Assembly (NCBI RefSeq): GCF_003202285.1
Contig: NZ_MASW01000001.1
Coordinates: 1,827,681-1,891,680, forward strand
Direction: 5' to 3'
Source of the DNA: Prauserella muralis
GTDB taxonomy: Bacteria > Actinomycetota > Actinomycetes > Mycobacteriales > Pseudonocardiaceae
DNA: 64,000 nucleotides
Part shown: piece after piece, positions 24,907-33,044 of the stretch
Layout of the letters: every line of letters begins with the position of its first letter
Position numbering within the stretch: the stretch's first letter is position 1
The notes under the pieces: model-generated
What the model saw: the letters and a program-made list of their open reading frames with translations, nothing else
What the model was told of the DNA's origin: nothing
The model's database searches: none
Position numbers and translations under genes: made by a program

Positions 24907-25770
24907 GTGACCCAGCCGAAGACGTACGGCGACGGGGTCGCCGTGGTGACCGTGACGTACTCGCCGGGCGAGACCCTCGAGCGCTTCCTCGACACCCTCG
25001 ACAAGGCCACCGACCGTGACGTGCGGGTGGTGCTCGCCGACAACGGTTCCGTCGACGGCGCCCCGGAGAAGGCCGCCGAGCGCGCGAACGTGCGCCTCGT
25101 GCGGACCGGCGAGAACCTCGGCTACGGGGCAGGCGCCAACCGGGGCGTCGCCGAGCTGGACGAGAGCATCGGCTGGATCGTCGTCGCCAACCCGGACCTG
25201 GAGTGGGACCCCGGCTCGCTCGACACACTGCTGGAGGCCACCGAGCGCTGGCCGCGCGGCGGCGCGTTCGGCCCGCTGATCCGCGAACCGGACGGCAGCG
25301 TGTACCCGTCGGCGAGGCTGCTGCCCTCGCTGGGCCGCGGCGTCGGGCACGCCCTCTTCGGCAAGGTGTGGCCCGGCAACCCGTGGACCCGCGCCTACCG
25401 GCAGGAGAAGGGCGAGCCGGTCGAGCGCACGGCGGGCTGGTTGTCCGGCTCGTGCCAGCTCCTGCGGCGCGAGGCGTTCGACTCGGTCGAGGGCTTCGAC
25501 CCGCGGTACTTCATGTACTTCGAGGACGTCGATCTCGGCGACCGGCTCGGCAGGGCAGGCTGGCTCAACGTGTACGTGCCCTCGGCCGGAGTGATGCACA
25601 TCGGCGGGCAGGCGACGTCGAAGGTGTCGGCGCGGATGCTCGCCGCCCACCACGACAGCGCGTACCGCTACCTCGCCGACCGGCATCGGGGGCTGCTGTG
25701 GAAGCCGTTGCTCGCCGCGATCCGGGCCGGGCTCGCCGTGCGGCTGCGCCTGGAGACCCGGCGCGGCTGA
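24907..25770 (+). CDS. wbbL: Rhamnosyltransferase WbbL (decaprenyl-PP-GlcNAc L-rhamnosyltransferase)
   Basis: 287 aa. GT2 enzyme that adds rhamnose from dTDP-rhamnose to decaprenyl-PP-GlcNAc, starting the arabinogalactan linker. It follows the mycobacterial WbbL closely: VVTVTYSPGETLERFLDTLD, VLADNGSVDG, ENLGYGAGANRGVAEL, VANPDLEWDPGSLDTL, FGPLIREPDGSVYPSARLLP, GWLSGSCQLLRREAFDSVEG and YFMYFEDVDLGDRLGRAGW. The start is taken as the GTG at 24907 (CACAAT hexamer 6 nt upstream; homologues begin here); GTG at 24892 is the alternative. It is near rfbB/rfbD and manB, as in M. tuberculosis (Rv3264c-Rv3266c). Confidence 0.93.
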   Translation: MTQPKTYGDGVAVVTVTYSPGETLERFLDTLDKATDRDVRVVLADNGSVDGAPEKAAERANVRLVRTGENLGYGAGANRGVAELDESIGWIVVANPDLEWDPGSLDTLLEATERWPRGGAFGPLIREPDGSVYPSARLLPSLGRGVGHALFGKVWPGNPWTRAYRQEKGEPVERTAGWLSGSCQLLRREAFDSVEGFDPRYFMYFEDVDLGDRLGRAGWLNVYVPSAGVMHIGGQATSKVSARMLAAHHDSAYRYLADRHRGLLWKPLLAAIRAGLAVRLRLETRRG

Positions 25771-25784
25771 CCACCACGGCGCGG

Positions 25785-26153
25785 CTACAGGCCTTCCAGC
25801 CGGCGGGCGACGTTGGACTTGGCCGGGCGCGTGCGAGTGGTCGGGACCAGTCCGCTGATCTCCGTCTCCTCCACGTCCGGCTCCCCGTCCCCGGGGCCGG
25901 GTGCCGGTGGCGGGTCGAGGCGGGTGGTCGGCGGCACCTCGGCGAGGTGACTGTCGTTGCTCTCGATGAGCGACGACGGCAGCTGCGTGGTGGTGTCCGG
26001 ATCGTCCTCACCGTCGATGCGCCGCACGACGGATCGCGGTATCTGCTGGGTGTTCGCGGCGTCCATCGGTGAGACCATGTTGTCCGGAGTCACCACGCCG
26101 TTCCGCGCCTGCGCGCGGGACAGCACGGCGTCCGCCCGATCGCGGGGGTCCAT
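25785..26153 (-). CDS. Conserved actinobacterial hypothetical protein
   Basis: 122 aa, with no signal peptide or membrane segment. The first half is the conserved part (MDPRDRADAVLSRAQARNGV, TPDNMVSPMDAANTQQIPRS, VVRRIDGEDDPDTTTQLP); the second half is proline- and acid-rich and looks disordered, ending in RRLEGL. I recognise the N-terminal pattern as conserved in actinobacteria near wbbL/manB but know no function. It sits between wbbL (convergent, 14 nt) and manB (divergent). Confidence 0.75.
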   Translation of the reverse strand: MDPRDRADAVLSRAQARNGVVTPDNMVSPMDAANTQQIPRSVVRRIDGEDDPDTTTQLPSSLIESNDSHLAEVPPTTRLDPPPAPGPGDGEPDVEETEISGLVPTTRTRPAKSNVARRLEGL

Positions 26154-26231
26154 GCCCTCGCCTCCCGTACGTCACCGAGGCCCTCTCTCGCCGGGGCCGC
26201 CGCTTTCGTGTCTAGGGTAGGGCCTCCGGCC

Positions 26232-26250
26232 GGAAACCGTCAGCGTTTCC
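26232..26250. promoter_or_regulatory. GGAAAC/GTTTCC dyad upstream of manB
   Basis: GGAAAC (26232-26237) and GTTTCC (26245-26250) are perfectly complementary with a 7-nt gap. It lies about 48 nt before the manB start, in the divergent region shared with the 25785-26153 gene. It resembles the first dyad before rfbB. Confidence 0.4.
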
Positions 26251-26297
26251 CCCGGTTTGTCGGCGGTTGGTGACACGATGAGGGAAGGGTGCCCGCG

Positions 26298-27377
26298 ATG
26301 ACGTCCGTTTCCGGTGCCGATGCCGTGATCCTCGTCGGCGGCAAGGGCACCCGGCTGCGCCCGCTGACGCTGTCGGCGCCCAAGCCGATGCTGCCGACGG
26401 CGGGCGTGCCGTTCCTGTCGCACCTGCTCTCGCGCATCCGCGAGGCGGGCATGACCCATGTCGTGCTCGGCACGTCGTACCGTGCCGAGGTGTTCGAGGA
26501 CTACTTCGGCGACGGTTCCGGCCTCGGACTGGAGATCGAGTACGTCGTGGAGTCCGAGCCGCTCGACACGGCGGGCGCGATCCGCAACGTGTCCGGCAGG
26601 CTCCGTGCCGACGACGCCGTGATCTTCAACGGCGACATCCTCTCCGGCGCCGACCTCGGCGAGCTCGTCGCGACCCACCGCAAGGCGGGCGCCGACGTCA
26701 CCCTGCACCTGCAGCGCGTGCCCGACCCCAGCCGCTTCGGCTCGGTGCCCACCGACGACACCGGCCGCGTGACGGCGTTTCTGGAGAAGACCCCGAACCC
26801 GCCGACCGACCAGATCAACGCGGGTTGCTACGTGTTCCGCCGCGAGGTCGTCGAGGCGATCCCGGCGGGGCGCAGGGTGTCGGTCGAGCGCGAGACGTTT
26901 CCGGATCTGCTGGCCTCCGGTGCTCACGTGCAGGGCTTCGTGGACACCTCGTACTGGCTCGATGTCGGGACGCCGGAGGCGTTCGTGCGCGGCTCGGCCG
27001 ACCTCGTGCGTGGTCTCGCGCCCACCTCGGCGCTGCCGGGCCCGTCCGGTGAGCTGCTGAGCCTCGACGGCGCATCGGTCGCGCCCGACGCCGTCGTCAC
27101 GGGCGGTGCGACGCTGGGCACCGGCGCGCGCGTCGGCGCTGGCGCGCGCGTCACCGGCTCGGTGCTGTTCGACGACGCGCACGTGGCCGAGGGCGCCGTG
27201 GTGGAGCATTCGGTGCTGGGCAAGGGCGCCCGGGTGGGTGCGGGCTCGGTGTTACGCGGTGTGGTGCTCGGCGACGGCGCGTCGGTCGGCGCGGGTTGTG
27301 AGCTGCTGGACGGCGCCCGCGTGTGGCCGGACATCGCCCTGCCCGACGGCGCGATCAGGTTCTCCAGCGATGTCTGA
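26298..27377 (+). CDS. manB: Mannose-1-phosphate guanylyltransferase / NDP-sugar synthase
   Basis: 359 aa from the ATG at 26298 (GGAAGG 9 nt upstream; GTG at 26289 possible). It has the nucleotidyltransferase signature AVILVGGKGTRLRPLT, then KPMLPTAGVPFLSHLLSRI, FNGDILSGADLGELV and FLEKTPNPPTDQINAG. From about residue 255 there is a left-handed beta-helix of hexapeptide repeats (VAPDAVVTGGATLGTGARVG). It would make GDP-mannose (or a dTDP-sugar; the M. tuberculosis gene Rv3264c is called both manB and rmlA2). Its position after wbbL matches that species. Its last 8 nt overlap the AlkA-like gene. Confidence 0.9.
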   Translation: MTSVSGADAVILVGGKGTRLRPLTLSAPKPMLPTAGVPFLSHLLSRIREAGMTHVVLGTSYRAEVFEDYFGDGSGLGLEIEYVVESEPLDTAGAIRNVSGRLRADDAVIFNGDILSGADLGELVATHRKAGADVTLHLQRVPDPSRFGSVPTDDTGRVTAFLEKTPNPPTDQINAGCYVFRREVVEAIPAGRRVSVERETFPDLLASGAHVQGFVDTSYWLDVGTPEAFVRGSADLVRGLAPTSALPGPSGELLSLDGASVAPDAVVTGGATLGTGARVGAGARVTGSVLFDDAHVAEGAVVEHSVLGKGARVGAGSVLRGVVLGDGASVGAGCELLDGARVWPDIALPDGAIRFSSDV

Positions 27378-28287
27378 ACCTCCGGCGACCCGGCGGTGGC
27401 GGCCACCGTTCACCGTCGACCTGCCCACCGTGCTCGCCCCGCTGCGGCGGGGCAAGGGCGACCCGTGCCTGCGGCAGGACGAGTCCGGGCGGTTCTGGCT
27501 CGCCGCGAACACCCCGACCGGCGCCGGCACGCTCATGCTGCGGGCCGGTGCCGACGGCGCCGTCGAGGCGCGGGCGTGGGGTGGCGGCGCGGAGCCATTG
27601 CTGGAGGGGGTGCCCGCGCTGCTGGGTGCCGACGATGACGACTCCGGCTTCGTCGCCCACCACGACGCCGTCGCGTGGGCCCGGAGGCGGCTGCCGACGT
27701 TGCGGCTGGGCGCCACCGGGCGCGTGTGGGACGTGCTGATCCCGGCCGTGCTGGAGCAGAAGGTCACCGGCTACGAGGCCCGCCGCTCGTGGCGGGAGCT
27801 GTGCCGCCGGTTCGGTGAGCCTGCGCCGGGACCCGCTCCCGCCGGGATGCGGGTGCCGCCGACGCCGGCCGCGATCCGGTCCATCGTGGACTGGAACTGG
27901 CACAAGGCCGGAGTGGACCACAGCAGGCGCTCGGCGCTGATCGCGGCGGCGCGGGTGGCGCACCGGCTGGAGCGGGCGGCCACGCTGCGCGGTGCCGAGG
28001 GCAGGTCGCTGCTGCGGCACGTTCCCGGCATCGGGGTGTGGACGGCGGCCGAGATCGCGCAGCGCGCGTGGGGCGATCCGGATGCGGTGAGTTTCGGCGA
28101 CTTCCACATCCCGGCCATCGTGGGGCACGCGCTCGTCGGCAGGGCACTCGACGACGAGGGCATGCACGCCGTGCTCGCGCCGTACGCGCCGCAGCGCCAG
28201 CGCGCCGTGCGTTACCTGGAGGCGGCGGGGTACTCGCGGCCCCGGTTCGGGCCGCGGATGCCGGTGCGGGACTACCGCGCGATCTGA
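27370..28287 (+). CDS. DNA-3-methyladenine glycosylase II-like protein (AlkA/HhH-GPD)
   Basis: 305 aa from the ATG at 27370, within the last codons of manB (8-nt overlap). Helix-hairpin-helix and GPD loop are visible: WDVLIPAVLEQKVTGYEARR, LLRHVPGIGVWTAAEIAQRA and the catalytic-aspartate segment WGDPDAVSFGDFHIP. An upstream AlkA-N-like beta domain is present (TVDLPTVLAPLRRGKGDP). It would excise alkylated bases. Unusually, its translation is coupled to a sugar-nucleotide gene. It converges on the FCD regulator gene with a 16-nt overlap. Confidence 0.88.
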   Translation: MSEPPATRRWRPPFTVDLPTVLAPLRRGKGDPCLRQDESGRFWLAANTPTGAGTLMLRAGADGAVEARAWGGGAEPLLEGVPALLGADDDDSGFVAHHDAVAWARRRLPTLRLGATGRVWDVLIPAVLEQKVTGYEARRSWRELCRRFGEPAPGPAPAGMRVPPTPAAIRSIVDWNWHKAGVDHSRRSALIAAARVAHRLERAATLRGAEGRSLLRHVPGIGVWTAAEIAQRAWGDPDAVSFGDFHIPAIVGHALVGRALDDEGMHAVLAPYAPQRQRAVRYLEAAGYSRPRFGPRMPVRDYRAI

Positions 28288-28970
28288 CGGAACGCCTCGA
28301 CGAGCTGGGACTCGGCGACGCCGAAGTAGTCGTCGAGCCTGCGCTCGGCCTCGGCGTAGGAGCCTGCGCCGATGAGGTCGGCGATGCCGCGGTTGAGCTC
28401 GATGTAGGGCTCGTGGAACTCTCGCGGCCGCGACATCACGTGGAACGCCAGGCGCAGCTCCGCCACCACCTGGCGCATGATCTCGTCGACGCGCGGGCTG
28501 CCCGCCAGTGCGGTGATGGCCTGGTGGAAGCGCATGTTCGCGGTGCCGACGTCGAGCCAGCGCTCCTGCGCGGCGGCCCGCTCGGCGACGCTGACCTCCT
28601 GGCCGATCGCGGCGATGCGCTCGGTGGGTGCGTCGCGGGCCCGCCGCAGTGCGCTGGTCTCCAGCAGGCGCCGCACCCGGTAGAGGTCCACCACGTCCTC
28701 GGCGTCGAGCACCCGCACGAAGACGCCGCGATGGAACTCGTGCACCAGCAGCCGCTCGTGGACGAGCAGCCGGAACGCCTCGCGCAGCGTGTTGCGCGAG
28801 ACCGACAGCGCGCGGCCCGCGCTCTCCTCCGACAGCCGGGTACCCGGGGGGAGGCCGCCCTCGATGATGCGCTGCCGCAGCACGTCGGCGACGCGTTCGG
28901 CGGTGCTGGTGCGGTCGAGCAGCGAGCGGTCGCCCGCGAGCAGGTCCACCCACACCTCGGTGCCGGTCAT
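28272..28970 (-). CDS. GntR-family regulator, FCD subfamily
   Basis: 232 aa. N-terminal winged helix (RVADVLRQRIIEGGLPPGTR, LSEESAGRALSVSRNTLREA) and C-terminal FCD all-helical ligand domain (VVDLYRVRRLLETSALRRA, RFHQAITALAGSPRVDEIM) with the metal-binding-type His/Asp pattern. It diverges from the YcsG-pxpBC-YcsI operon and two sites fitting the FCD operator rule TNGTNNNACNA lie between them, so it very likely controls that operon, with an organic acid or 5-oxoproline as a plausible ligand (inference). Confidence 0.92.
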   Translation of the reverse strand: MTGTEVWVDLLAGDRSLLDRTSTAERVADVLRQRIIEGGLPPGTRLSEESAGRALSVSRNTLREAFRLLVHERLLVHEFHRGVFVRVLDAEDVVDLYRVRRLLETSALRRARDAPTERIAAIGQEVSVAERAAAQERWLDVGTANMRFHQAITALAGSPRVDEIMRQVVAELRLAFHVMSRPREFHEPYIELNRGIADLIGAGSYAEAERRLDDYFGVAESQLVEAFRQIAR

Positions 28971-29008
28971 GGGGCCTCCGTTCTGGCGTGCTGCCAGCTT
29001 AACAAGGG

Positions 29009-29043
29009 AAGTCGAACAAGAGTCTTGCAGGATTGTTCAACAA
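29009..29043. promoter_or_regulatory. Two FCD-type operator sites between gntR and the YcsG operon
   Basis: TTGTTCAACAA at 29033-29043 fits TNGTNNNACNA exactly and is a palindrome with a single central base. AAGTCGAACAA at 29009-29019 fits except for the first base. They start 24 nt apart, in the 117-nt gap between the divergent genes. Confidence 0.6.
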
Positions 29044-29087
29044 CTCTGTACCGTCTCCCGCACACCACATGAAGGGGAGGCCCTCTC

Positions 29088-30326
29088 ATGGCCGACGAGA
29101 GCACGACGCGGACCAGCGGCGAGACCAGCACGGCGGGCGGTGTCCTCAAGCGCGGCGCACTGCTCGGCGCGATCTTCCTGATGGCCACGAGCGCCATCGG
29201 ACCCGGATTCATCACCCAGACGACGACATTCACCGTCCAGCTCGGTGCGGCGTTCGCCTTCGCGATCCTCGTGTCGATCCTGGTGGACATCGCGGTGCAG
29301 CTGAACGTGTGGCGGGTCATCGGCGTGTCCGGCATGCGGGCGCAGGACCTCGGCAACCGCGTTCTCCCCGGGGTCGGCTACGTCATGGCCGCGCTCGTGG
29401 TGTTCGGCGGGCTGGTGTTCAACATCGGCAACATCGCGGGCACCTCGCTCGGCCTCGACGCGCTGTTCGGGCTCGAGGTCAAGATCGGGGGCACCGTCTC
29501 GGCGCTCATCGCGATCGGCATCTTCCTCAGCAAGCGGGCGGGGCTGGCGATGGACCGCCTCGTCGTGGTGCTCGGCGCGGTGATGATCGCGCTCACCGCG
29601 TACGTGGCCATCGTGTCCGGCCCGCCGGTCGGCGAGGCGCTGACGCAGGCCGTCGTGCCCGACACCGTCGACTTCCTCACCATCACGACGTTGATCGGCG
29701 GCACGGTGGGTGGCTACATCACCTACGCGGGCGCGCACCGGCTTGTCGACTCCGGCGTCACCGGGCCCGAGCAGGTGGCGCGGGTGTCGCGCAGCTCGGT
29801 GACCGCGCTGCTGGTCACCGGCGTGATGCGGGCGCTGCTGTTCCTCGCGATCCTCGGTGTCGTGGCGGGCGGCGTGGTGCTCGCCGAGGGCAACCCTGCG
29901 GCCGACGCGTTCTCCCACGCCGCGGGCGAGGTCGGGCTGCGGCTGTTCGGCATGGTGCTGTGGGCGGCGGGGATCACCTCGGTGCTCGGCGCGTCCTACA
30001 CGTCCGTGTCGTTCCTGGTGACGTTCTCGCCCGCGCTGCAGCGGCGGCGCAACTGGCTGGTGATCGCCTTCATCGTGGTCTCCGGCATCGCGTTCGTGCT
30101 GCTCAACCAGACCCCGACGACACTGCTGATCCTCGCGGGCGCGCTGAACGGGCTCATCCTGCCCGTCGGGTTCGGTGTGCTGATGTGGGTGGCGGCGCGG
30201 CGGCGGGATCTGCTCGGCGGCTACCGCTATCCGCGCTGGCTGCTGGTGCTCGGCGTGCTTGCGTGGCTGCTGACGCTGTACCTCGGCTGGAACTCGCTCA
30301 GTGGTATAGCGGAGCTGTGGAGCTGA
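29088..30326 (+). CDS. NRAMP-like transporter, YcsG type
   Basis: 412 aa, about 11 transmembrane helices. The NRAMP fold is visible (AIFLMATSAIGPGFITQTTT, VGYVMAALVVFGGLVFNIGN, GGTVGGYITYAGAHRLVDSG, LLILAGALNGLILPVGFGVL). The canonical metal-site motif DPGN in helix 1 is replaced by GPGF, so divalent-metal transport is doubtful. By context it is the counterpart of B. subtilis YcsG, which neighbours YcsI and the 5-oxoprolinase genes kipI/kipA, so uptake of 5-oxoproline or a related acid is the better guess. ATG with GAAGGGGAGG upstream. First gene of a four-gene operon. Confidence 0.85.
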   Translation: MADESTTRTSGETSTAGGVLKRGALLGAIFLMATSAIGPGFITQTTTFTVQLGAAFAFAILVSILVDIAVQLNVWRVIGVSGMRAQDLGNRVLPGVGYVMAALVVFGGLVFNIGNIAGTSLGLDALFGLEVKIGGTVSALIAIGIFLSKRAGLAMDRLVVVLGAVMIALTAYVAIVSGPPVGEALTQAVVPDTVDFLTITTLIGGTVGGYITYAGAHRLVDSGVTGPEQVARVSRSSVTALLVTGVMRALLFLAILGVVAGGVVLAEGNPAADAFSHAAGEVGLRLFGMVLWAAGITSVLGASYTSVSFLVTFSPALQRRRNWLVIAFIVVSGIAFVLLNQTPTTLLILAGALNGLILPVGFGVLMWVAARRRDLLGGYRYPRWLLVLGVLAWLLTLYLGWNSLSGIAELWS

Positions 30327-30328
30327 CG

Positions 30329-30940
30329 ATGCGCGTGCTGCCGTGTGCCGACTCCGGGTTGCTGGTCGAGCTGCACGATCTCGACGAGGTCCGGGCTCTG
30401 CACGCGGCGCTGGAGGCCGACCCGCCGCGCGGCGTCGTCGACCTCGTGCCCGCCGCGAGAACCCTGCTGCTGCGGCTCGATCCCCGGTGCGCCGACCCGG
30501 CCGAGGTGGAGCGCGTGGTGCGCTCCACCCGGCCCGCCGAGGTCTCGCGGGCGGAGCGGGAGCTGCTGCGGGTTCCGGTGACCTACGACGGCGCCGACCT
30601 CGCCGACGTGGCGAAGCTGACCGGGCTCACCGAGCGTGAGGTCGTCGCCGAGCACACGGGTGCGGAGTGGACGGTCGCGTTCGGCGGGTTCGCGCCCGGC
30701 TTCGGGTACCTGACGGGCGGCTCGTCCCGGCTGGCGGTGCCACGCAGGGCCGAGGCGCGCACCCGGGTGCCCGAGGGGGCGGTGGCGCTCGCGGGCACGT
30801 TCACCGGCATCTACCCGAGGGAGTCGCCGGGCGGCTGGCAGCTGATCGGGCACACGGACCTGCCCATGTGGCAGGTGGACCGGGACCCGCCCGCGCTGCT
30901 GCGGCCGGGGGTGCGCGTCCGCTTCGAGGAGTCGGCATGA
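30329..30940 (+). CDS. pxpB: 5-oxoprolinase subunit PxpB (KipI-like)
   Basis: 203 aa from the ATG at 30329, with GGAG 6 nt upstream; GTG at 30317 is in frame. The KipI/PxpB pattern is clear: [79 protein letters not shown] and [15 protein letters not shown]. With PxpC and PxpA it forms the ATP-dependent 5-oxoprolinase that opens pyroglutamate to glutamate. It starts 2 nt after the transporter stop and overlaps pxpC by 4 nt (ATGA). pxpA is absent from the window. Confidence 0.93.
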   Translation: MRVLPCADSGLLVELHDLDEVRALHAALEADPPRGVVDLVPAARTLLLRLDPRCADPAEVERVVRSTRPAEVSRAERELLRVPVTYDGADLADVAKLTGLTEREVVAEHTGAEWTVAFGGFAPGFGYLTGGSSRLAVPRRAEARTRVPEGAVALAGTFTGIYPRESPGGWQLIGHTDLPMWQVDRDPPALLRPGVRVRFEESA

Positions 30941-31809
30941 CACCGGGGCTGGAGGTCGTGGGCACGGGTCCACTGTCGACGGTGCAGGACCTGGGCCGTC
31001 CCGGCCACGCGGGCATCGGCGTCGGCGCCTCGGGCGCGGCCGACCGGGGTGCGCTGCGGCTGGCCAACCGGCTCGTCGGCAACGAGGAGAACGCGGCGGC
31101 CGTGGAGGTCACCCTCGGCGGGTTCGTGGCGCGAGCCCTGCGGGACCTGACCGTCGCCGTCACCGGGGCACCGTGCCCGGTGAAGGTCGGCGGGAGGGGC
31201 GAGGCCGCCAACGCGGTGTTGCGGGTGCCCGAGGGTGCCGAGCTGCGGCTCGGTGTCCCGGAGCGGGGCCTGCGCAGCTACGTCGCCGTGCGGGGCGGGG
31301 TCGCGGTGGAGCCGGTGCTGGGCTCACGCTCCACCGACGTCCTCGCCGGGCTTGGCCCGGACCCGCTGCGCGAGGGCGTGGTGCTACCGGTGGGCGAGCC
31401 GCCGTCCACGTGGCCGCCGGTCGGTTTCGCGCCGGTGGCCGCCCCCGCGGAGGAGGAGCTGCTGCTGACCGTGGTTCCCGGTCCGCGTGCCGACTGGTTC
31501 GCCGGGGAGGCGCTGGCGACGTTGCTGCGCGAGCCGTACACGGTGACGCCGGAGAGCAACCGCATCGGCATCCGGCTCGACGGCCCGGCGCTGGACCGGG
31601 TGAGGGACGAGGAACTGCCCAGCGAGGGCATGGTCACGGGTGCGCTGCAGGTGCCGCCGTCGAGCAGGCCGGTGCTGTTTCTCGCCGACCACCCGGTGAC
31701 CGGGGGCTACCCGGTGATCGCCGTGGTCGTCGCGGCCGATGTGGACAGAGCGGCTCAGGCGCGGCCGGGGATGCGCCTGCGGTTCGCGAGGGAGAAGAGG
31801 AGGGTCTAG
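30937..31809 (+). CDS. pxpC: 5-oxoprolinase subunit PxpC (KipA-like, biotin-dependent carboxylase-like domain)
   Basis: 290 aa. Pattern of PxpC/Kip[81 protein letters not shown] and the closing [33 protein letters not shown]. It pairs with PxpB in the 5-oxoprolinase complex. ATG overlaps the pxpB stop (ATGA), so subunits are made in step. YcsI follows after 2 nt. Confidence 0.93.
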   Translation: MTPGLEVVGTGPLSTVQDLGRPGHAGIGVGASGAADRGALRLANRLVGNEENAAAVEVTLGGFVARALRDLTVAVTGAPCPVKVGGRGEAANAVLRVPEGAELRLGVPERGLRSYVAVRGGVAVEPVLGSRSTDVLAGLGPDPLREGVVLPVGEPPSTWPPVGFAPVAAPAEEELLLTVVPGPRADWFAGEALATLLREPYTVTPESNRIGIRLDGPALDRVRDEELPSEGMVTGALQVPPSSRPVLFLADHPVTGGYPVIAVVVAADVDRAAQARPGMRLRFAREKRRV

Positions 31810-31811
31810 CC

Positions 31812-32579
31812 ATGCTGTCACCGTCCGAGGCGAGGGAGAAGTTCCGGTCCGGCCTGCGGGTGCCCACCGCCGGCCACTGCCCCGGCTGGACGCAGGCGAA
31901 CCTGCTGAGCCTGCCGCGCGAGTTCGCCTACGACTTCCTGCTCTTCGCGCAGCGCAACCCGCAGGCCTGCCCGGTGCTGGACGTCACCGAGCCGGGCGAG
32001 ACGAGCGCGTCGATCTTCGCGGGCGACCTGCGCACCGACCTGCCCGCCTACCGGATCTACCGGGACGGTGCGCTGGTCGACGAGCGCACCGACGTCACCG
32101 CCCTGTGGCGCGACGACCTCGTGTCGTTCCTCATCGGTTGCAGCTTCACGTTCGAGGCCGCGCTGCGGGAGGCGGGCGTGCCGGTGCGGCATCTCGACGC
32201 GGGCTCGAACGTCCCGATGTTCCGCACCAACCGCGAATGCCGTCCCGCGGGGCGGATGTCGGGCCCGCTCGTGGTGTCGATGCGGCCGGTGCCCGCGGAG
32301 CTGGTGGCCACGGCGGTGCGGGTGACGTCGCGGTATCCGGCCGTGCACGGTGCGCCGGTGCACGTCGGCTCGCCCGGGCTGCTGGGCATCGACGACCTCG
32401 CCAACCCGGACTTCGGCGAGCCCGTGGAGGTGCGGCCCGGGGAGGTTCCGGTGTTCTGGGCGTGCGGTGTGACGCCGCAGGCGGCGGTGATGCGCTCGAA
32501 GCCACCGTTCGCCATCGGCCACGCCCCCGGCCACATGGCGATCACCGATGCCCGCGACGCCGAGTACCAGGTCCCCTGA
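31812..32579 (+). CDS. Putative hydro-lyase / D-glutamate cyclase-like protein (YcsI, DUF1445)
   Basis: 255 aa, matching the YcsI/DUF1445 length. Diagnostic stretches: [99 protein letters not shown] and [16 protein letters not shown]. The mammalian C14orf159 C-terminal homologue is a D-glutamate cyclase forming 5-oxo-D-proline, which fits pxpBC beside it: one enzyme would make the oxoproline the other opens. That link is inference. Last gene of the operon; a family B repeat follows at once. Confidence 0.9.
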   Translation: MLSPSEAREKFRSGLRVPTAGHCPGWTQANLLSLPREFAYDFLLFAQRNPQACPVLDVTEPGETSASIFAGDLRTDLPAYRIYRDGALVDERTDVTALWRDDLVSFLIGCSFTFEAALREAGVPVRHLDAGSNVPMFRTNRECRPAGRMSGPLVVSMRPVPAELVATAVRVTSRYPAVHGAPVHVGSPGLLGIDDLANPDFGEPVEVRPGEVPVFWACGVTPQAAVMRSKPPFAIGHAPGHMAITDARDAEYQVP

Positions 32580-32668
32580 AAGCTCCCCAATGCGGCATTC
32601 GCTCCACTGGATGGAGCGAATGCCGCATTCGCTCCGTTGAGTGGAACAAATGTGGCATTGGGGAGCTT
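32580..32668. repeat. AATGCGGCATT palindromic repeat array, family B locus 2
   Basis: Begins AAGCTCCCCAATGCGGCATT and ends with the complementary GGCATTGGGGAGCTT. In between are the cores AATGCCGCATTCGCTCCGTT and AAATGTGGCATT in alternating orientation with GTTGAGTGGAAC linkers. The outer arms (AAGCTCCCC / GGGGAGCTT) are complementary, so the whole 89 nt can fold. It lies between convergent genes. Confidence 0.85.
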
Positions 32669-32687
32669 GCCGGGCGGCAAGGGGACG

Positions 32688-33044
32688 TCAGGCTTCGAGG
32701 GCGGCGCGGACGATCGCCAGCGCTTCGGCAGGGTCGATACCGAGCCGGTGGACGGTGTCGGCGTAGGCGGCGGCGGCCTCACGGGCCCGCTGCCTGCTCT
32801 GCTCGCCGCCCGCGCCGACGAAGCTGCCCGCCCTGCCGCGCGTCTCGATGAGCCCGGCCTCCTCCAGCTCGCGGTAGGCGCGGGCGATGGTGTTCGGCGC
32901 GATGCCCAGGTCGGCGGCCAGCGCCCGCACGGTCGGCAACTTGGCGCCCACGGCGAGGCGGCCGTCGTTGATCCGCTCCGCGATGCCCGAGCGCACCTGC
33001 TCGAACGGCGGCACCGGCGACGAAGGGTCGATGCGGACGATCAT
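32688..33044 (-). CDS. GntR-family regulator, YtrA-like (short)
   Basis: 118 aa from the ATG at 33044. The winged-helix domain occupies residues 1-about 75 (VPPFEQVRSGIAERINDGRL, VRALAADLGIAPNTIARAYR, LEEAGLIETRGRAGSFV); the remaining about 40 residues are a short helical dimerisation part, typical of the YtrA class, which usually represses ABC-transporter genes. None is adjacent. Its start overlaps the Nudix stop by 4 nt, so it is the last gene of the minus-strand F420 operon. Confidence 0.9.
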   Translation of the reverse strand: MIVRIDPSSPVPPFEQVRSGIAERINDGRLAVGAKLPTVRALAADLGIAPNTIARAYRELEEAGLIETRGRAGSFVGAGGEQSRQRAREAAAAYADTVHRLGIDPAEALAIVRAALEA

